Below, piece after piece: positions 30,196 to 45,250 of a stretch of DNA of 64,000 nt (its first letter is position 1; the number at the start of each line of letters is the position of its first letter). Origin of the DNA: Symsagittifera roscoffensis (taxonomy: Eukaryota; Xenacoelomorpha; Acoela; Convolutidae). The notes below the pieces were generated by a model, which saw nothing but the letters and a program-made list of their open reading frames with translations, did not search any database and had not been told where the DNA came from. The position numbers were made by a program, and so were the translations under genes. The DNA lies in contig NC_087063.1 of assembly GCF_963678635.1 (NCBI RefSeq), positions 75,477,617 through 75,541,616 of the forward strand. The letters run 5' to 3'.

Positions 30196-31015
30196 CGAAT
30201 GACCGGAAAACAAGATGCAAAAAGAGATGAAATTCAAAGAATTTAGAAGTTTTAGAACTTCTAAACGACGGAAAAAGAAGAAAACAAAGGAGTGATGAAG
30301 AAAAAGTTAAAACTCAGAATTGTTTTATGTGTGTGAAAAAACTCAAATGAAAAACCAAGCAACCAAGTTGTAATTGAAAACTGAAACATTTAGTTGAGTT
30401 TTGAAATTGTTGCATTTATAAATTGGCATTGTGGTTTTAATTGAGTGGCTTTAGAGACGCTCACTTACTATTTATTTAGAAAGGCTTGAGTGAAGGAGTA
30501 TATTTAAGTATTCCAGCCTACATGACTGTTTTTAATCAGCTAGGAGAACTGATCACTTTGTGGTGACATGAAAGGCTTGGGTAATCTCTCGAAGAGGGAG
30601 ATTGTTTCATTGTTCTTTCTAACCACAGAGTTTCTTGGTTTTAATATTCAGGACAATAACAAGCAAGATCTCCGAAGGGAAAAAGCATAGTAGGGTGTTT
30701 TTAGCTTGTTGGTTGGCAGGACTGTCCTGCAAACCAACACCTTTTAAATCTAGGAGAAAAAGTTTTAATCGGGACATCGACATTGGAAGTCAGAAAATAT
30801 GTTTTATCTTAGTTCATATCCTCAATGTGCAGATTAATGAAAGAGTTTGAAGGCTATAGTGATGTGGTATGATGCCAATTATATTCTGCAGTGAGTCGAT
30901 GTGACGTGGATAAAAGTAATTTCGTGCATTTTGTAAATTCTGTTCGATGACACTGTATCTATTTTACGAACATTGCGTGATTCAAGGAGGAGATTGACCG
31001 GACTGCCCGGGGAGT
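30196..31015 (+). other. 3' untranslated region of the giant element
   Basis: About 820 AT-rich bases without coding character lie between the last stop and the 3' LTR. A purine-rich stretch AAGGAGGAGA (about 30984-30994) is a candidate polypurine tract, though 20 or so bases of mixed sequence separate it from the LTR start at 31016. Confidence 0.6.
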
Positions 31016-31945
31016 GTGTGACATTCGACCAGAATGTGCCAAAATGCAATCTCTGCAGATTTCGAAATTTTAGCAGTGAACCTTCCGAGTTAATGATTTT
31101 GAAGGATTAACGACGTTATTCGGATGATCAGCAGAACGGTGAAGGTCAGGATATTCCCGTTTTTTAAAATTTTTTATATTTTCGAAGTGATGACGTAACA
31201 TTTCAGAGAAACGTCAGAAACGGCCATTTTGGCAGAAAAGCTAAAAGGAAACAGAACAACATTAGTTGCGATAGCAAGAAGAACAAAAATTGTGATAGAA
31301 AAACGACAACGAATCACGGAATTGACAGAGAACGTTCCGAGTTGCAACTATTGTGTCGCTACAATAGTTGCAAGGCCGTTGCGAGCAACGGTGAAGGGTG
31401 GAAGACAGCCTTCCGGGTTACGGAGAAGTCAAGTTTAACGTGCTTGATTCAGTGGATTCAAGAATCCGGAAGGGTTTCGGGACTGAGACTTTTATCCTTT
31501 TATATAAACTTTTAGCTTCCTGTCATGTCCTGATTTGAATTTAATTAACAACTGGATTCATTTTGATAAGGATGAGAAGCTAGGAGTTGGGGGAAAGGGT
31601 TGATCCATCTTCGATGGAGATGATGATTTTTATCTACTGAACAAAAACAATAGTAATATAATAAATAGTAATAGCCCTGTTTTTAGGAGTGACCTCGTGG
31701 TCTGGGGATACTGAGACCCAGCCATGAGCTCACTATTTCTGCATGTAATTAAGTTAATTTGAGTGTTTTGACCGAAGCCGAAAGCAGTAACGTTTTTTGT
31801 CGACCCGATGTTAGAAAAGACCACCGAAAGTACTGGCTTGGTAGAGACGGTGAAAAGCATATAAAGCTCTGTTTAGACGTTAGCCAGTCGTCTTAGGACT
31901 TAGTTTTATTTTCCGTCGATATGTATCTTCCGGGCGAATGTTACA
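31016..31945 (+). repeat. 3' LTR of the giant element
   Basis: This 930-bp direct repeat of 7453-8373 starts TGTGACATTCGACC and ends CGGGCGAATGTTACA. Differences from the 5' LTR include 7 extra bases near 31093, a changed T-run near 31165 and scattered single changes, about 1% substitutions by eye. The TTT after it (31946-31948) is the second copy of the target duplication. Confidence 0.93.
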
Positions 31946-32472
31946 TTTGCCATGACGTCGAGATTGAGCCGAAACTTCAGCCGTTGCAAGGCGAAAGCTT
32001 TGTCAACAATTCAACTACAACTGAAGATGAGGCACGACTTGACATTAAGGCAAACGGACTCTGGGGTTCACGATTTAGCCGCGCTTTCTTTGATGTGAAA
32101 ATTTTCAACCCCCATGCCAAAACATTGCGAAAACTGCATAAGGATGCATACAAATACCACGAAACGATGAAGAACTCCAAATATCAGCAAAGAATTTTAA
32201 ACGTAGAGCAGACTAGCTACTGCCCGCTAATTTTTGGATGCACCGGTGGCGCTGCTCCAACAGCCACGCGGACGATGCAGCGATTGGCCGAAAAACTAAG
32301 TGAAAAAAGACAAGAAAGCTATCCAGAATCTATAAACTACATAAGAACTAAAATAAGCTTCGCGCTCCTGAGAAGCTCTATACTTTGTATAAGGGGGTGC
32401 AGATCGCTACGCAAAGTTCAATTTATCGACAACTCCATAAGCGCTATTGTAGAGGAAGGACGGCTAAGATAA
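31946..32472 (+). pseudogene. LINE-like retroelement ORF, 3' fragment behind the giant insertion
   Basis: The sense from 31949 is CHDVEIEPKLQPLQGE, the direct continuation of NEV at 7452. Later blocks (ARLDIKANGLWGSRFSRAFFDVKIFNPHA, then YKYHETMKNSKYQQRILNVEQ) resemble the nuclease-like tail that follows RHNE-type RT ORFs in invertebrate retroelements (D-x-K with downstream Y/E positions). The frame ends at 32470-32472. Joined across the insertion, the ORF is about 285 codons with no other break visible in this part, so the giant element landed in a comparatively fresh target. Confidence 0.75.
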
Positions 32473-32879
32473 TTTAACATTACGACGATGCATTTAATGC
32501 TGATTTATGACTTCATTGCTGATATATATGCATTTTTATATCGCTGGTATGGCCCTATCCAGCTTGTGCACTTACCGTAACTAAACGGAAGGGCCCCTTT
32601 TGTAATTTAGTTTTTTTTTAAATTAAACTTACGCAAAAATTATGCCAAGGTTGGGACGCAGACCTGACTGGCTAGTTCGTACGATTGCTGCTGCTCGTCA
32701 TCAATTTTTACCAAGTTTAGACCGGTCATCGACCCACTCCTCGTCTTTTTTTACCTCGATTTTTTTGCATCGCACGTGGTGCCCATTTCTGCTTCGCCTC
32801 TGTGTTAAAAACTTGATTTGAATTGTTTGACTCAAGTTGACTGTTAGTAGAAATGGACATGGTTTTTTAAGTTAGTTGA
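32473..32879. other. Intergenic, upstream of the stress-protein gene
   Basis: No ORF. It contains, at about 32765-32815, one copy of the dispersed module TGCTTCGCCTCTGTGTTAAAAACTTGATTTG (see repeats). The stretch before ATG 32880 must include the promoter and 5' UTR of the next gene; I see no clear TATA box at a fitting distance. Confidence 0.45.
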
Positions 32880-33641
32880 ATGGAGAATGTGAAAGAAGAA
32901 GTATTTGAATTGCAAGAGATTCCAAAGCCAAGCAAGAATGGAGCTGATGAAGCAGGGCCAAGTTCTTCGGGGCCAAAATTCATATCCAAATACAGCCGTT
33001 GCGTAGTGATTGCAGTTGATGAACTGGATCCCGCCAAACGAGCTATCAACCATTACTTAAACGAAGGCAAGAAAGATCGGGATCACTTATATTTATTCCA
33101 TTCAGTGCATTTTGATCCAAGTACAAACATCGGTGGAACATCTGGCCTTTTCCATGCGGAGCAAATGCGAAGACAAATTATGCGCAAGCAAAGCGAAGTT
33201 AAAATCTTACGAGACAATTTGGAAAAGTTTTTGACAGACAATGACGTTACCGCAACGTTCTACGCCAGAGATGGCGAGCGTGCTGGAGTTAATATTATCC
33301 GTTTTGCAAAAGAAAAAGGGGCCAAACTGTTAATTATGTCTGGGAAAGAACAGAACAGGTTTCTTCAAGCTGTACTTGGCCAGACGAGCGACTATGTTTT
33401 AAAGCATGCCAGTGGAATCACAGTTACTATTGTTCCGCCAGAGCCATTTGAGGCACGATTTGGACGAGCGAGACATGATTCAGATACTAGTTGTCCGGGT
33501 GATTTGACGTACGGACATCGCAAGCGTGGCTTTACTTTCCTCAAACCTATCAGACGCAGACTGCATTCGGAACCTTCTGCTCTTGAAATGAATGATATCG
33601 TGGATGAGCCTGAGAATGAAATAAAGGAGGAAACAGCCTGA
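32880..33641 (+). CDS. Universal stress protein (UspA family), single exon
   Basis: The 253-residue protein has a disordered N-terminus (about 35 residues) and then a UspA fold: SRCVVIAVDELDPAKRAINHYL (first strand, the Asp contacting ATP, first helix), HLYLFHSVHFDP, FYARDGERAGVNIIRFAKEKGAKLLIMSG, and the end block AVLGQTSDYVLKHASG ITVTIVPP. The ATP-loop pattern G-2X-G-9X-G(S/T) is only partly kept: it reads GKEQ where a second Gly is usual, so ATP binding may be weak. A C-terminal tail of about 60 residues, basic then acidic, extends beyond the domain. The start is the first ATG of the open frame. UspA genes are common in bacteria, plants and many invertebrates and absent from vertebrates. 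No intron is seen in the coding region. Confidence 0.88.
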   Translation: MENVKEEVFELQEIPKPSKNGADEAGPSSSGPKFISKYSRCVVIAVDELDPAKRAINHYLNEGKKDRDHLYLFHSVHFDPSTNIGGTSGLFHAEQMRRQIMRKQSEVKILRDNLEKFLTDNDVTATFYARDGERAGVNIIRFAKEKGAKLLIMSGKEQNRFLQAVLGQTSDYVLKHASGITVTIVPPEPFEARFGRARHDSDTSCPGDLTYGHRKRGFTFLKPIRRRLHSEPSALEMNDIVDEPENEIKEETA

Positions 33642-33853
33642 AAGTCAACGAGAGTGTAAATAAGATTTAGTTTGTACTTAATGATTGGTCACACTAAATA
33701 TTAACGCTACCCTTCCAGTGCAAAATGAAAGCAAGTGCTCATGTTAGTATAATAGTCTAAGTGTAGTTTGTTTCTAATCGCAATGTCGTTAAGTTACGTT
33801 TGTTAGTAAAATTATGGTGAAATTAAAAATTCCCAAGAACCCTGTTTTGTAAC

Positions 33854-33859
33854 AATAAA
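33854..33859 (+). terminator. Candidate polyadenylation signal of the stress-protein gene
   Basis: AATAAA lies 213 bases past the stop, a plausible 3' UTR length. No other AATAAA is seen between the stop and this site. Confidence 0.5.
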
Positions 33860-34500
33860 TTATAAATCTGTACTTAAAATAGTTGAGTGTCCAACAAAAA
33901 CCCTTTTCTTTCGAGACAGCAAGATCTAGCTTCAAAAAATTTAACTAAGGTTTTTTTATTGTCTGTAATCATCAATGGGACTGTCGCTTTTGGACGCGAT
34001 TATGAAAGAAGTTTGTTTTTCTCGTTTTATGTTATTACGCTTGCGATTAGCAATCGTTATCCAATCGGAAATTAAGTTTTTTTCGGGCTTACAACTAGTT
34101 TACCAAAATCAGTTGAATCACCTATTATGCTGTTATGCAGCTGACATGTACAATTTCATGAAAATTCAAATTTATTTATGAGTTGGGCACTAGTTACTAC
34201 GGTATTTTCAGGCGGGACTTGAAAGCTGAAGTTAGTTTTTTTCGGCTTGATTGGTGTCTGCTCGGAGATTTTCGACCTTGTTTCCGCTTCGTATGTTTTG
34301 TTCAGTTGCTAATTTGGATTTCAACTATCTTGTTTGGCGATTTGTCTAGAATTCCTGTTTGATAAAAACAGTTAATATGACAATGTATGGGATTGGGTTT
34401 TTTATTCTATTTTTTTAACTGTGGAAAATTTTATCACTTTTTGCAAAAAATGTAGTTTTTTTCTATCGATTTTCCAACAAGATTTTTTTACCCCTTTGTC
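33860..34500. other. Intergenic, nothing recognised
   Basis: AT-rich sequence with T tracts. The small ORFs here (for example 33887-34181) have no family features and look random. Confidence 0.45.
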
Positions 34501-35420
34501 TACAGCCTTCGATAAAGTACGTGGGGGAATATTTGACCGGTGTTTTTGATTTTTTTTTTCGTTTTCTGAAAAAGTATCCTACCAAATCTGAGATTTTGGT
34601 TTCAATCAACAGCACAGAATTGAAAAGCTCCCCTCCAAAAGCGGGTTATGTGTAAATTTTTTTTACCCATCAAATTATGGCCCTCGGAATAGTGAATTTT
34701 AAGATTTTTTTAAAGCGTTTTTTGAATCTTCCTGACTTTTCTCGAAAACCAAGCTCCCAAACCTGCAGTGTGGGTACAATGGAGGTAAGGGGTAGTAAGA
34801 AGCTCTACTGCAATAGAGGTCACTCCAAATTTTTTAACACAAGTTATCGTCGTCGAAAAAGTCGTTTTTTCCCTAGTTTTATGCATTTTACCGAAAAGTA
34901 CCTTCACATATCGGAGATTTTGTGTTCAATCAGATTTTGGGTTTCACAGAAAAATTATGGACCTCAGAATAGTCAAAAAGTTGAAACTTTTTTCAAGAAC
35001 TGCCTTGCCAAACCTGGGCTTTTGGGTTCAATTGAAATTTCAGGTTGCGTAAATCTCCTCCGCATGAGCGGGTACGCGCAAATTTTTTCAAACAAAAGCT
35101 ATGATTCTCGGAAACTTTCTGATTTCTTTGGAAATTTTTTGACTTACTCGAGAATTACCGTGCCAATCTTCAGGTTAAGCGTTCAATTGAGAAACCCTAT
35201 TTTGAGAATCATCTCTTTTTACCACCAACGACCTGCATTTAGCAGGAAAAAATACGGATTTCGTAACGTCAAGTTTTTGAACTTTGACTGTTTTTTTTTT
35301 AGAAACTTTTTGAATTTTCTTGAAAACTACCCTTCTAAATCTGAAATGAAAAGTTCAATCGAAAGGAGCTGCTGCGCGAGTTTTTCCTGCAGAAGCAGCT
35401 TCTTTTTGTTATTGTAAGAG
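34500..35420 (+). repeat. Degenerate tandem repeats of about 150-175 bp
   Basis: A recognisable core (cc-CCAAATCTGAGATTTT-GGTTCAATC-a) recurs in diverged form near 34580, 34755, 34905, 35005, 35165 and 35335. Between cores lie T-rich stretches and blocks such as CTCGGAATAGT / CTCAGAATAGT and TTTTTTGAATTTTCTTGA. Units differ by 20-40%. The open frame at 34677-35417 results from this repetition. Confidence 0.6.
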
Positions 35421-35726
35421 AAATGTTACGTCTTTGGAAAAATTCCAAAATCTTAAAGCTTTTTACTCTGCCCAATACCTTACTTGTTTCTCTACTAAAA
35501 TAAGTGAGAAGAGTAGTAGAGCAACAACTAAGGTTTTGAGTAAAGTCCAATTTTTGAAATAACGCATTTCATCCCGCATCAGTATAACAAATACAAAAAT
35601 TATCAAACACGTACTTCCAGTTTTAGCTAGGCCCTAGGTGTCCTTCATCGAGACATGCGAACGTTTTGGTTCACCAAGTTTTTAACATTTTTATATTTTT
35701 TACTACTTACGTTTTTTTTATGATTG

Positions 35727-35765
35727 TGTTGTATCGCAAGTGGTGCGAAGCTTCGCGTCTGTGTT
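35727..35765 (+). repeat. Copy of dispersed GAAGCTTCGCCTCTGTGT module
   Basis: TTGTATCGCAAGTGGTGCGAAGCTTCGCGTCTGTGTTAG-like sequence. Related copies, all on the plus strand, lie at about 32765-32815, 36044-36066, 39246-39290 and 45773-45830. The shared core is TCGCAAGTGGTGCGAAG followed by CTTCGCCTCTGTGT and an A/T-rich TTAAAAACTTGATTT tail. Confidence 0.7.
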
Positions 35766-35802
35766 AGTTTATTTTTCGTTATTTTTGATGGTTTGGCGTT
35801 CA

Positions 35803-36070
35803 CTTATACGGTGGCATTTTTGCTCTAATCATGATCTAGCATTGGAAATTTCATAGCATCTGTTCTTTGCTTTATTTGTGGCTAGTGCTGTGATTCATTA
35901 TGCGTCCGTAACTCAGTGGTTAGAGCGTGAGACACATAATCTCTAGGTCGCGTTCGGTCTGAGATGGAATCCGAGACGTAGCCGTTTCGAGGCTTATTTC
36001 TACTTTTTCTTATTGCACTTAATACAGCTGTTTTTGTTCTCGCTAGTGCTCGCGAAGATTTGCCTCTGTG
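35803..36070 (+). repeat. SINE-like repeat, tRNA-Met-derived, copy 1
   Basis: This stretch matches 48553-48800 (shared CACTTAT, TTTGCT-TAATCA-GATCTAGCA, TTTGCTTTATTTGTGGCTAGTG, GGCTTATTTCTAC-TTTTCTTATTGCA). Its centre (35905-35970) is tRNA-like: a GTAACTCAGTGGTTAGAGC D-arm/A-box, an anticodon arm with loop CACATAA giving CAT, and a weak B-box (CGTTCGGTC). The 3' part ends with a CCTCTGTGT module. The tRNA body is too diverged to be a functional gene. Confidence 0.7.
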
Positions 36071-40952
<4,882 letters not shown>

Positions 40953-40960
40953 ACAGGAGG

Positions 40961-40966
40961 AATAAA
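40961..40966 (+). terminator. Possible polyadenylation signal just after the PP1 stop
   Basis: AATAAA occurs 9 bases past the PP1 stop codon. That would give a very short 3' UTR, so a later site is equally possible. Confidence 0.3.
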
Positions 40967-42404
40967 CACGAAACAGGCGATACTACATGGACAGAATATC
41001 CGTAAAAAAAAACAAAAACTGAAACACCTATCAACGGCCATAGACCGGCTGAACTTGAGTTGATGTTATTAGAGTAATAATACTTTCATGATGTTTAGTT
41101 GTGAATATTCCATCTAGTATTAACATTCGGCCGTCAGGTCAACAGCAGGTTAGACTCGACCGACTAGTTTTCTAACCCACCCGCCCCCACCCGACATCGA
41201 ATGAATCTACTATACTACTGTTCTCGACCGTAACTTTTTTCAGAATATTAATCACCAAATTGCGAATCGCACTGCTGACTAGAACTTTAGTTTACAGTTA
41301 CTTGACTAGCAAAGCTCTTCCCCCTTCACATTATATATACTTTCCACCCATGAATTTTCAGGATAATCATTAAAGTCATTGGAATCCAAATTTGGAGAAC
41401 TGTAAGATAGAATTAGGAATTATTAGACATGGTTTGCGAAACTATTGAACATAAAAACCTAGTTAAATTGTCCGTTTTTGAAACTGGAATGATCGATTTT
41501 TGCCGTTTTGAGTGGTAAGAGCTTGCTATATCCATGTTTTTATCGTGTATATTCTATTCGAGACCAAACAGTGCAATTCGACACGTTGAATTAAAATCAG
41601 ATCGACAAATTGACACCGAAGTGTTTTGCACATTTGCGTAGCTGTTAGTTGATTCCATGATTTGTTTGTCTGTCAAATATGCTCAGTCTAATGATTTTGT
41701 CGCAGAAATGTTTCGAAAACCCTGTTTATTTTGAAATCACAGCGAACCAGATACGTAAGATAAACAATTTAGAGAATCCACAACACGTATCCCAATTCCA
41801 TCAAAGTAACACACATTTTACAAGAACTAAAAGAACAATGATTACTTTGCAATTGAATTTAATTACCATCTTATGAAGTTCTTGTAATTCGTTTTCTGCT
41901 GCTGTGTCCGCGTTTTATGCGTTTGGAAGACTTGTGAAAAAAGTGAAATAATTTGAAATTTATTGAAATTCAAGTTCTCTATTTCTTTACCGTCAACACA
42001 ACTAGGAAATGAGATGAGTTTCAAATGGTTTTCTAGAAGAGAAAATGGAGAAGCTGAATAAATTGAGATCTTAACCAAGTGTTCTAACCATCAAAGAGTG
42101 TCCGTTTGTTTGTTGCTAATCTATTTGCAGTGAGTGATTGAATAGTATATCGAAAAGCCACCTATGAATTTATGCGATAAATTAGTGATAAAATGGTTTG
42201 ATGCGAAATAAATAGTGGGTTGTTCCTTGCATAATTGCGGTCAAAATTAACAGAACATCTTACTATACTATGCATTTTATGTTCAGCTGGCACTTAAGCG
42301 TTAAATTCATTTTTAGTCAATCTTTTTCCACCATAAGTTTGTGCAATGACTAGCCTCATTTTGGTCCTAGACGGTTCAAAGTAAAAAAAGATATACTATA
42401 TGGA
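40967..42404. other. PP1 downstream region
   Basis: AT-rich, no ORF of note. The first 250 bases contain C-rich stretches (ACCCACCCGCCCCCACCCGAC near 41176) and may be 3' UTR. I recognise no element. Confidence 0.4.
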
Positions 42405-42412
42405 CTTGTCAT

Positions 42413-42829
42413 CAGTAGCGGATTTAGGGGGGGGGGGGGGGGGGTGGCCGTTCCTTGGACGCCCCCTCGCCTCTAGGATTCGAGCCACAGCCCCCTTCTT
42501 ACTATTTTGAGATATCCAAATTTGGCTGACGTAACCTTCGATTTTTCTATAAGCTTCAAAATTTGGCATACGGCGCAGAAAATTTGGTCAAAACGAGCTT
42601 TGGTCGAGTTGAGAAAATCAATTTGGTCGACGACAGAAACAAGGTCGACAAAGTTTTTGGAAATCCGCGCACCCTCCAAAACCTTCAAAATTTGGCATAC
42701 GGCGCAGAAAATTTGGTCAAAACGAGCTTTGGTCGAGTTGAGAAAATCAATTTGGTCGACGACAGAAACAAGGTCGACAAAGTTTTTGGAAATCCGCGCA
42801 CCCTCCAAAAAATCCTAAATGCGCCCCTG
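42413..42829 (+). mobile_element. hAT-like MITE with 8-bp target duplication
   Basis: The 417-bp element is flanked by CTTGTCAT on both sides (42405-42412 and 42830-42837). Its ends CAGTAGCGGATTTAGG and, on the other strand, CAGGGGCGCATTTAGG form terminal inverted repeats of 16 bases with 3 mismatches. The 8-bp duplication and CAG...CTG ends are typical of hAT elements. It contains a run of 18 G (42427-42444) and two 129-bp direct repeats, and no transposase. Confidence 0.88.
42554..42811 (+). repeat. Two direct repeats of 129 bp inside the MITE
   Basis: The units start at 42554 and 42683 and are nearly identical across CTTCAAAATTTGGCATACGG to CCCTCCAAAA. As 129 is a multiple of three, several frames stay open through both copies on both strands, which explains the ORFs here; none has protein-like features. 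Confidence 0.92.
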
Positions 42830-42837
42830 CTTGTCAT

Positions 42838-44839
42838 ACTGTCCAAGGGTACGTACAATCCAATCCAAATCAAGATCAGTTTATGTGGTTAATGTAGTGA
42901 TGCGCCCAATTTTGCTTGATTGTAAACTAAGGTATAGTTTTCAAAAAACAGCAAAGTGTGGGTTGTAATGGAGTTTGTTTAACTAATGGAGTGGGTTGTA
43001 ATTGGGTTGGGTTGTTATGAGGAGCCCGATAAGCTTGAAATGAAATCCTGTCGAAACTACCTGGAGCCGCAAACTCGAAACTACCTGGATGAATTTTTTG
43101 TTTTTGACTATTGGGAACTGACCTTTATTTTCGGAATACGCTGGTTAAGAGTCCATGAACTTAGTGAATACTCCTATATAGGTCTCGGTGATATTCTTGT
43201 TTTTCAGCAGAAAGTCTATGATCTAATAACTACAGAGGTGCATTCATACATATAAATGCACTTAGGAATATATGCACTTTTTGAGTTCAATTTAAATTCA
43301 TCTGCTGAAGTTTAGGTAAATTGCACTATCCAAATACGAACGTGAAAATGGCGCAAAAAACCTTCAGTTCCGAAAGTGGAATAAAAACTTAAGATTTCTC
43401 AGCGGAGGAAATATTTAATTATCCAATTTTCACAAATTTAGGCAATTGAGTTAATGAAAGTGTCAAACATAAATTCGCCTTGAAATTCAAAGAGGGGTGT
43501 GGCCATATCGTGTTAAGTTTGAAATTCGAAAGTTGAAATTTTCAAAAAAAATTTCTGTTTTCTTGCGTTCAATGAAACTTTTGCAAACGTCTGTTGGCTA
43601 TGTTTTGAAGTTTTATTTCAACTACTGGTGGAGTAGCGGTAATTTCTTTCTTTCTTATGCGCTTGTGCGAGGCGGTTCGTTTCGTGAGCCATCCATAATT
43701 TTTTATGCAACAAAGTGGAATGAAAATTGAAAGTAACAAGGATGGCACAGCAAGTAGCACAAAATCTTCCGACAACAATCATATAAAAGTTGCGAATTAA
43801 GATTTCCTTTGAGTTTCAACGTGAGTGGTGTGCTTAGAGAACTATACAAACACGTTGAAAGGTAATGAATTAGTCAGCCGACAACAGTTGTCTTCGAAAA
43901 AGAAATAACAACCAAAACAAAATGAAAAAGCTTTCAAAAAAGTTTCTTGCTTAAAATATTTTCTTCTCTTAAGTTTTGATTGGCAAGAAAGGCTAAACGA
44001 AGAGTCCAAAATTAGTTTTCCTGTTATGAAATCAAGTTTTTGCCTGAATGATGGATTTTGATATAATGAACGCTATTCTACTCGATAACTTTTCTCGCTC
44101 GATTCTTCAAACGATTCTTCAAACTGTCTCAAAATGGGTTTGTTTGGTCTGCTACGTGTCACGTCTCAAATATTCTGGAAATTCAAAGAGCTTTCAGCTG
44201 GTTTATATGTTCTTTTAGCATTATTTTGTGTTACAGCGTTTCATTTTGCCTGGTGCTTGAAATGTAGTTTTGCGTATTTTCGGATTTTTGTTGTAATTGG
44301 AATCTTGCTTGACAGCTTATAAAAATGATATGTTATGTGACGCCATTTGATCTTTTTTATTTGTGGCACCTGATTTTGCTTTAAAACATCCTTGGCGAAG
44401 TTTTCTTCTCATATTTGGGGGTCGTCTGAACAAAAATGAAACAACTTCACTTCTAATGAAAATAGAACAAATTTTCGTTTGTTATTGCGTTTCTTGTATC
44501 AATGTCTCAAATTAAATTCACAAATTGGCTGAGTTTATATGCGTTACATAAGACCTGAGATTTGTTTCAAAGGGGGGTTTTCTGAAGTTCGAAAAAACAT
44601 ATGCTATTCGATTTTCGGATTTTCGAATGATTTATCATGCAGTTTTTAAAAGCTGTCAGTCTTTAGGCGTGCTCTGATTACATTAATTCTGTCTTTAATA
44701 ATGTGACTGAATGAAGCGAAGACACTTCTTCAGTTAATGTGACTTTTTCAGGAAAAACTTTGGAAGTGGTTCAAGCTTTAATAAATTATTCCACGGTTGA
44801 GTAGAGAAAGTTCGCCTCAAATTATTTCGCCAAAGAGTA
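42838..44839. other. Intergenic, nothing recognised
   Basis: AT-rich. Small ORFs such as 42986-43255 and 44134-44322 lack family features. A 15-base word CGAAACTACCTGGA occurs twice at 43053 and 43077. Confidence 0.4.
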
Positions 44840-44847
44840 GTAAAGAC

Positions 44848-45242
44848 CGCGTCCAGACAATTCGGTCAAAGACAATTCAGCCGATTTGAAATTTAGACAA
44901 TTCAGCAGATTTGAATATCAGACAATTCAGCCTAAGTATGCAGACAATTCAGCGAGAGACAATTCAGCCAGAGACAATTCAGCCAATAATAGTGACCGCC
45001 GCAGTCGCGCCAACTTGTAGCGAGCTTGCCAACAGAGGGTAAGACTCTATACGCAATTTAGAGCCAGTTATCGCCGCAAAGCGGCAACGCGAGCGTAGCG
45101 CGCCCACCAGCGAACTTAAACCAAGAAATAACTCCCATTCCGTTTTTTTTTTTCGAATCTAGCGTTTTGTAAAACTGGCTGAATTGTCTTAGGCTGAATT
45201 TCAATTTGGCTGAATTGTCTTTGGCCGAATTGTCTGTCCGCC
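44848..45242 (+). mobile_element. MITE with 8-bp target duplication and repeated AGACAATTCAGCC subterminal motif
   Basis: GTAAAGAC flanks both ends (44840-44847 and 45243-45250). The ends are inverted repeats: the first 35 bases and the complement of the last 35 agree at 31 positions, including AGACAATTCGG-CAAAGACAATTCAGCC. The motif AGACAATTCAGC occurs six more times in direct orientation at 44875-44985, and three inverted copies lie at 45175-45230. The central 180 bases are GC-rich. No coding capacity. The 8-bp duplication fits the hAT or P-like groups. Confidence 0.9.
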
Positions 45243-45250
45243 GTAAAGAC

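Larger units (their letters stand above)
7453..31945 (+). mobile_element. Giant Ty3/Gypsy-type LTR retrotransposon, 24.5 kb, with a second polyprotein
   Basis: Two direct LTRs (TGTGACATTCG...CGAATGTTACA) bound a single insertion of 24,493 bp. The order is LTR, long leader, small ORF, Gag, protease, RT/RNase H, integrase, Pol C-terminal extension with a macrodomain-like fold, spacer, polyprotein 2 with an SGNH hydrolase domain, 3' UTR, LTR. TTT flanks both ends (7450-7452 and 31946-31948). Dropping one copy joins the interrupted LINE-like ORF in frame. Pol identifies it as Ty3/Gypsy by its RT (YVDD) and integrase. The copy is defective. Its size is several times the 5-8 kb usual for the group; giant elements such as plant Ogre and planarian Burro are known, but I cannot say whether this one is related. 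Confidence 0.93.

Noticed and set aside
34677-35417. A 246-codon gene
   Set aside because: The frame is K/F/S/N-rich, T-tract-driven and coincides with degenerate repeats; no domain, no clear start context.
35905-35970. A functional tRNA-Met gene
   Set aside because: The D-arm and anticodon loop look right, but position 33 is not T, the T-arm does not pair well and no acceptor stem forms. The second copy shows it is part of a dispersed repeat.
42473-42892. Protein genes on both strands with internal 43-residue repeats
   Set aside because: They are the 129-bp direct repeats of a MITE read in several frames; no protein-like composition.
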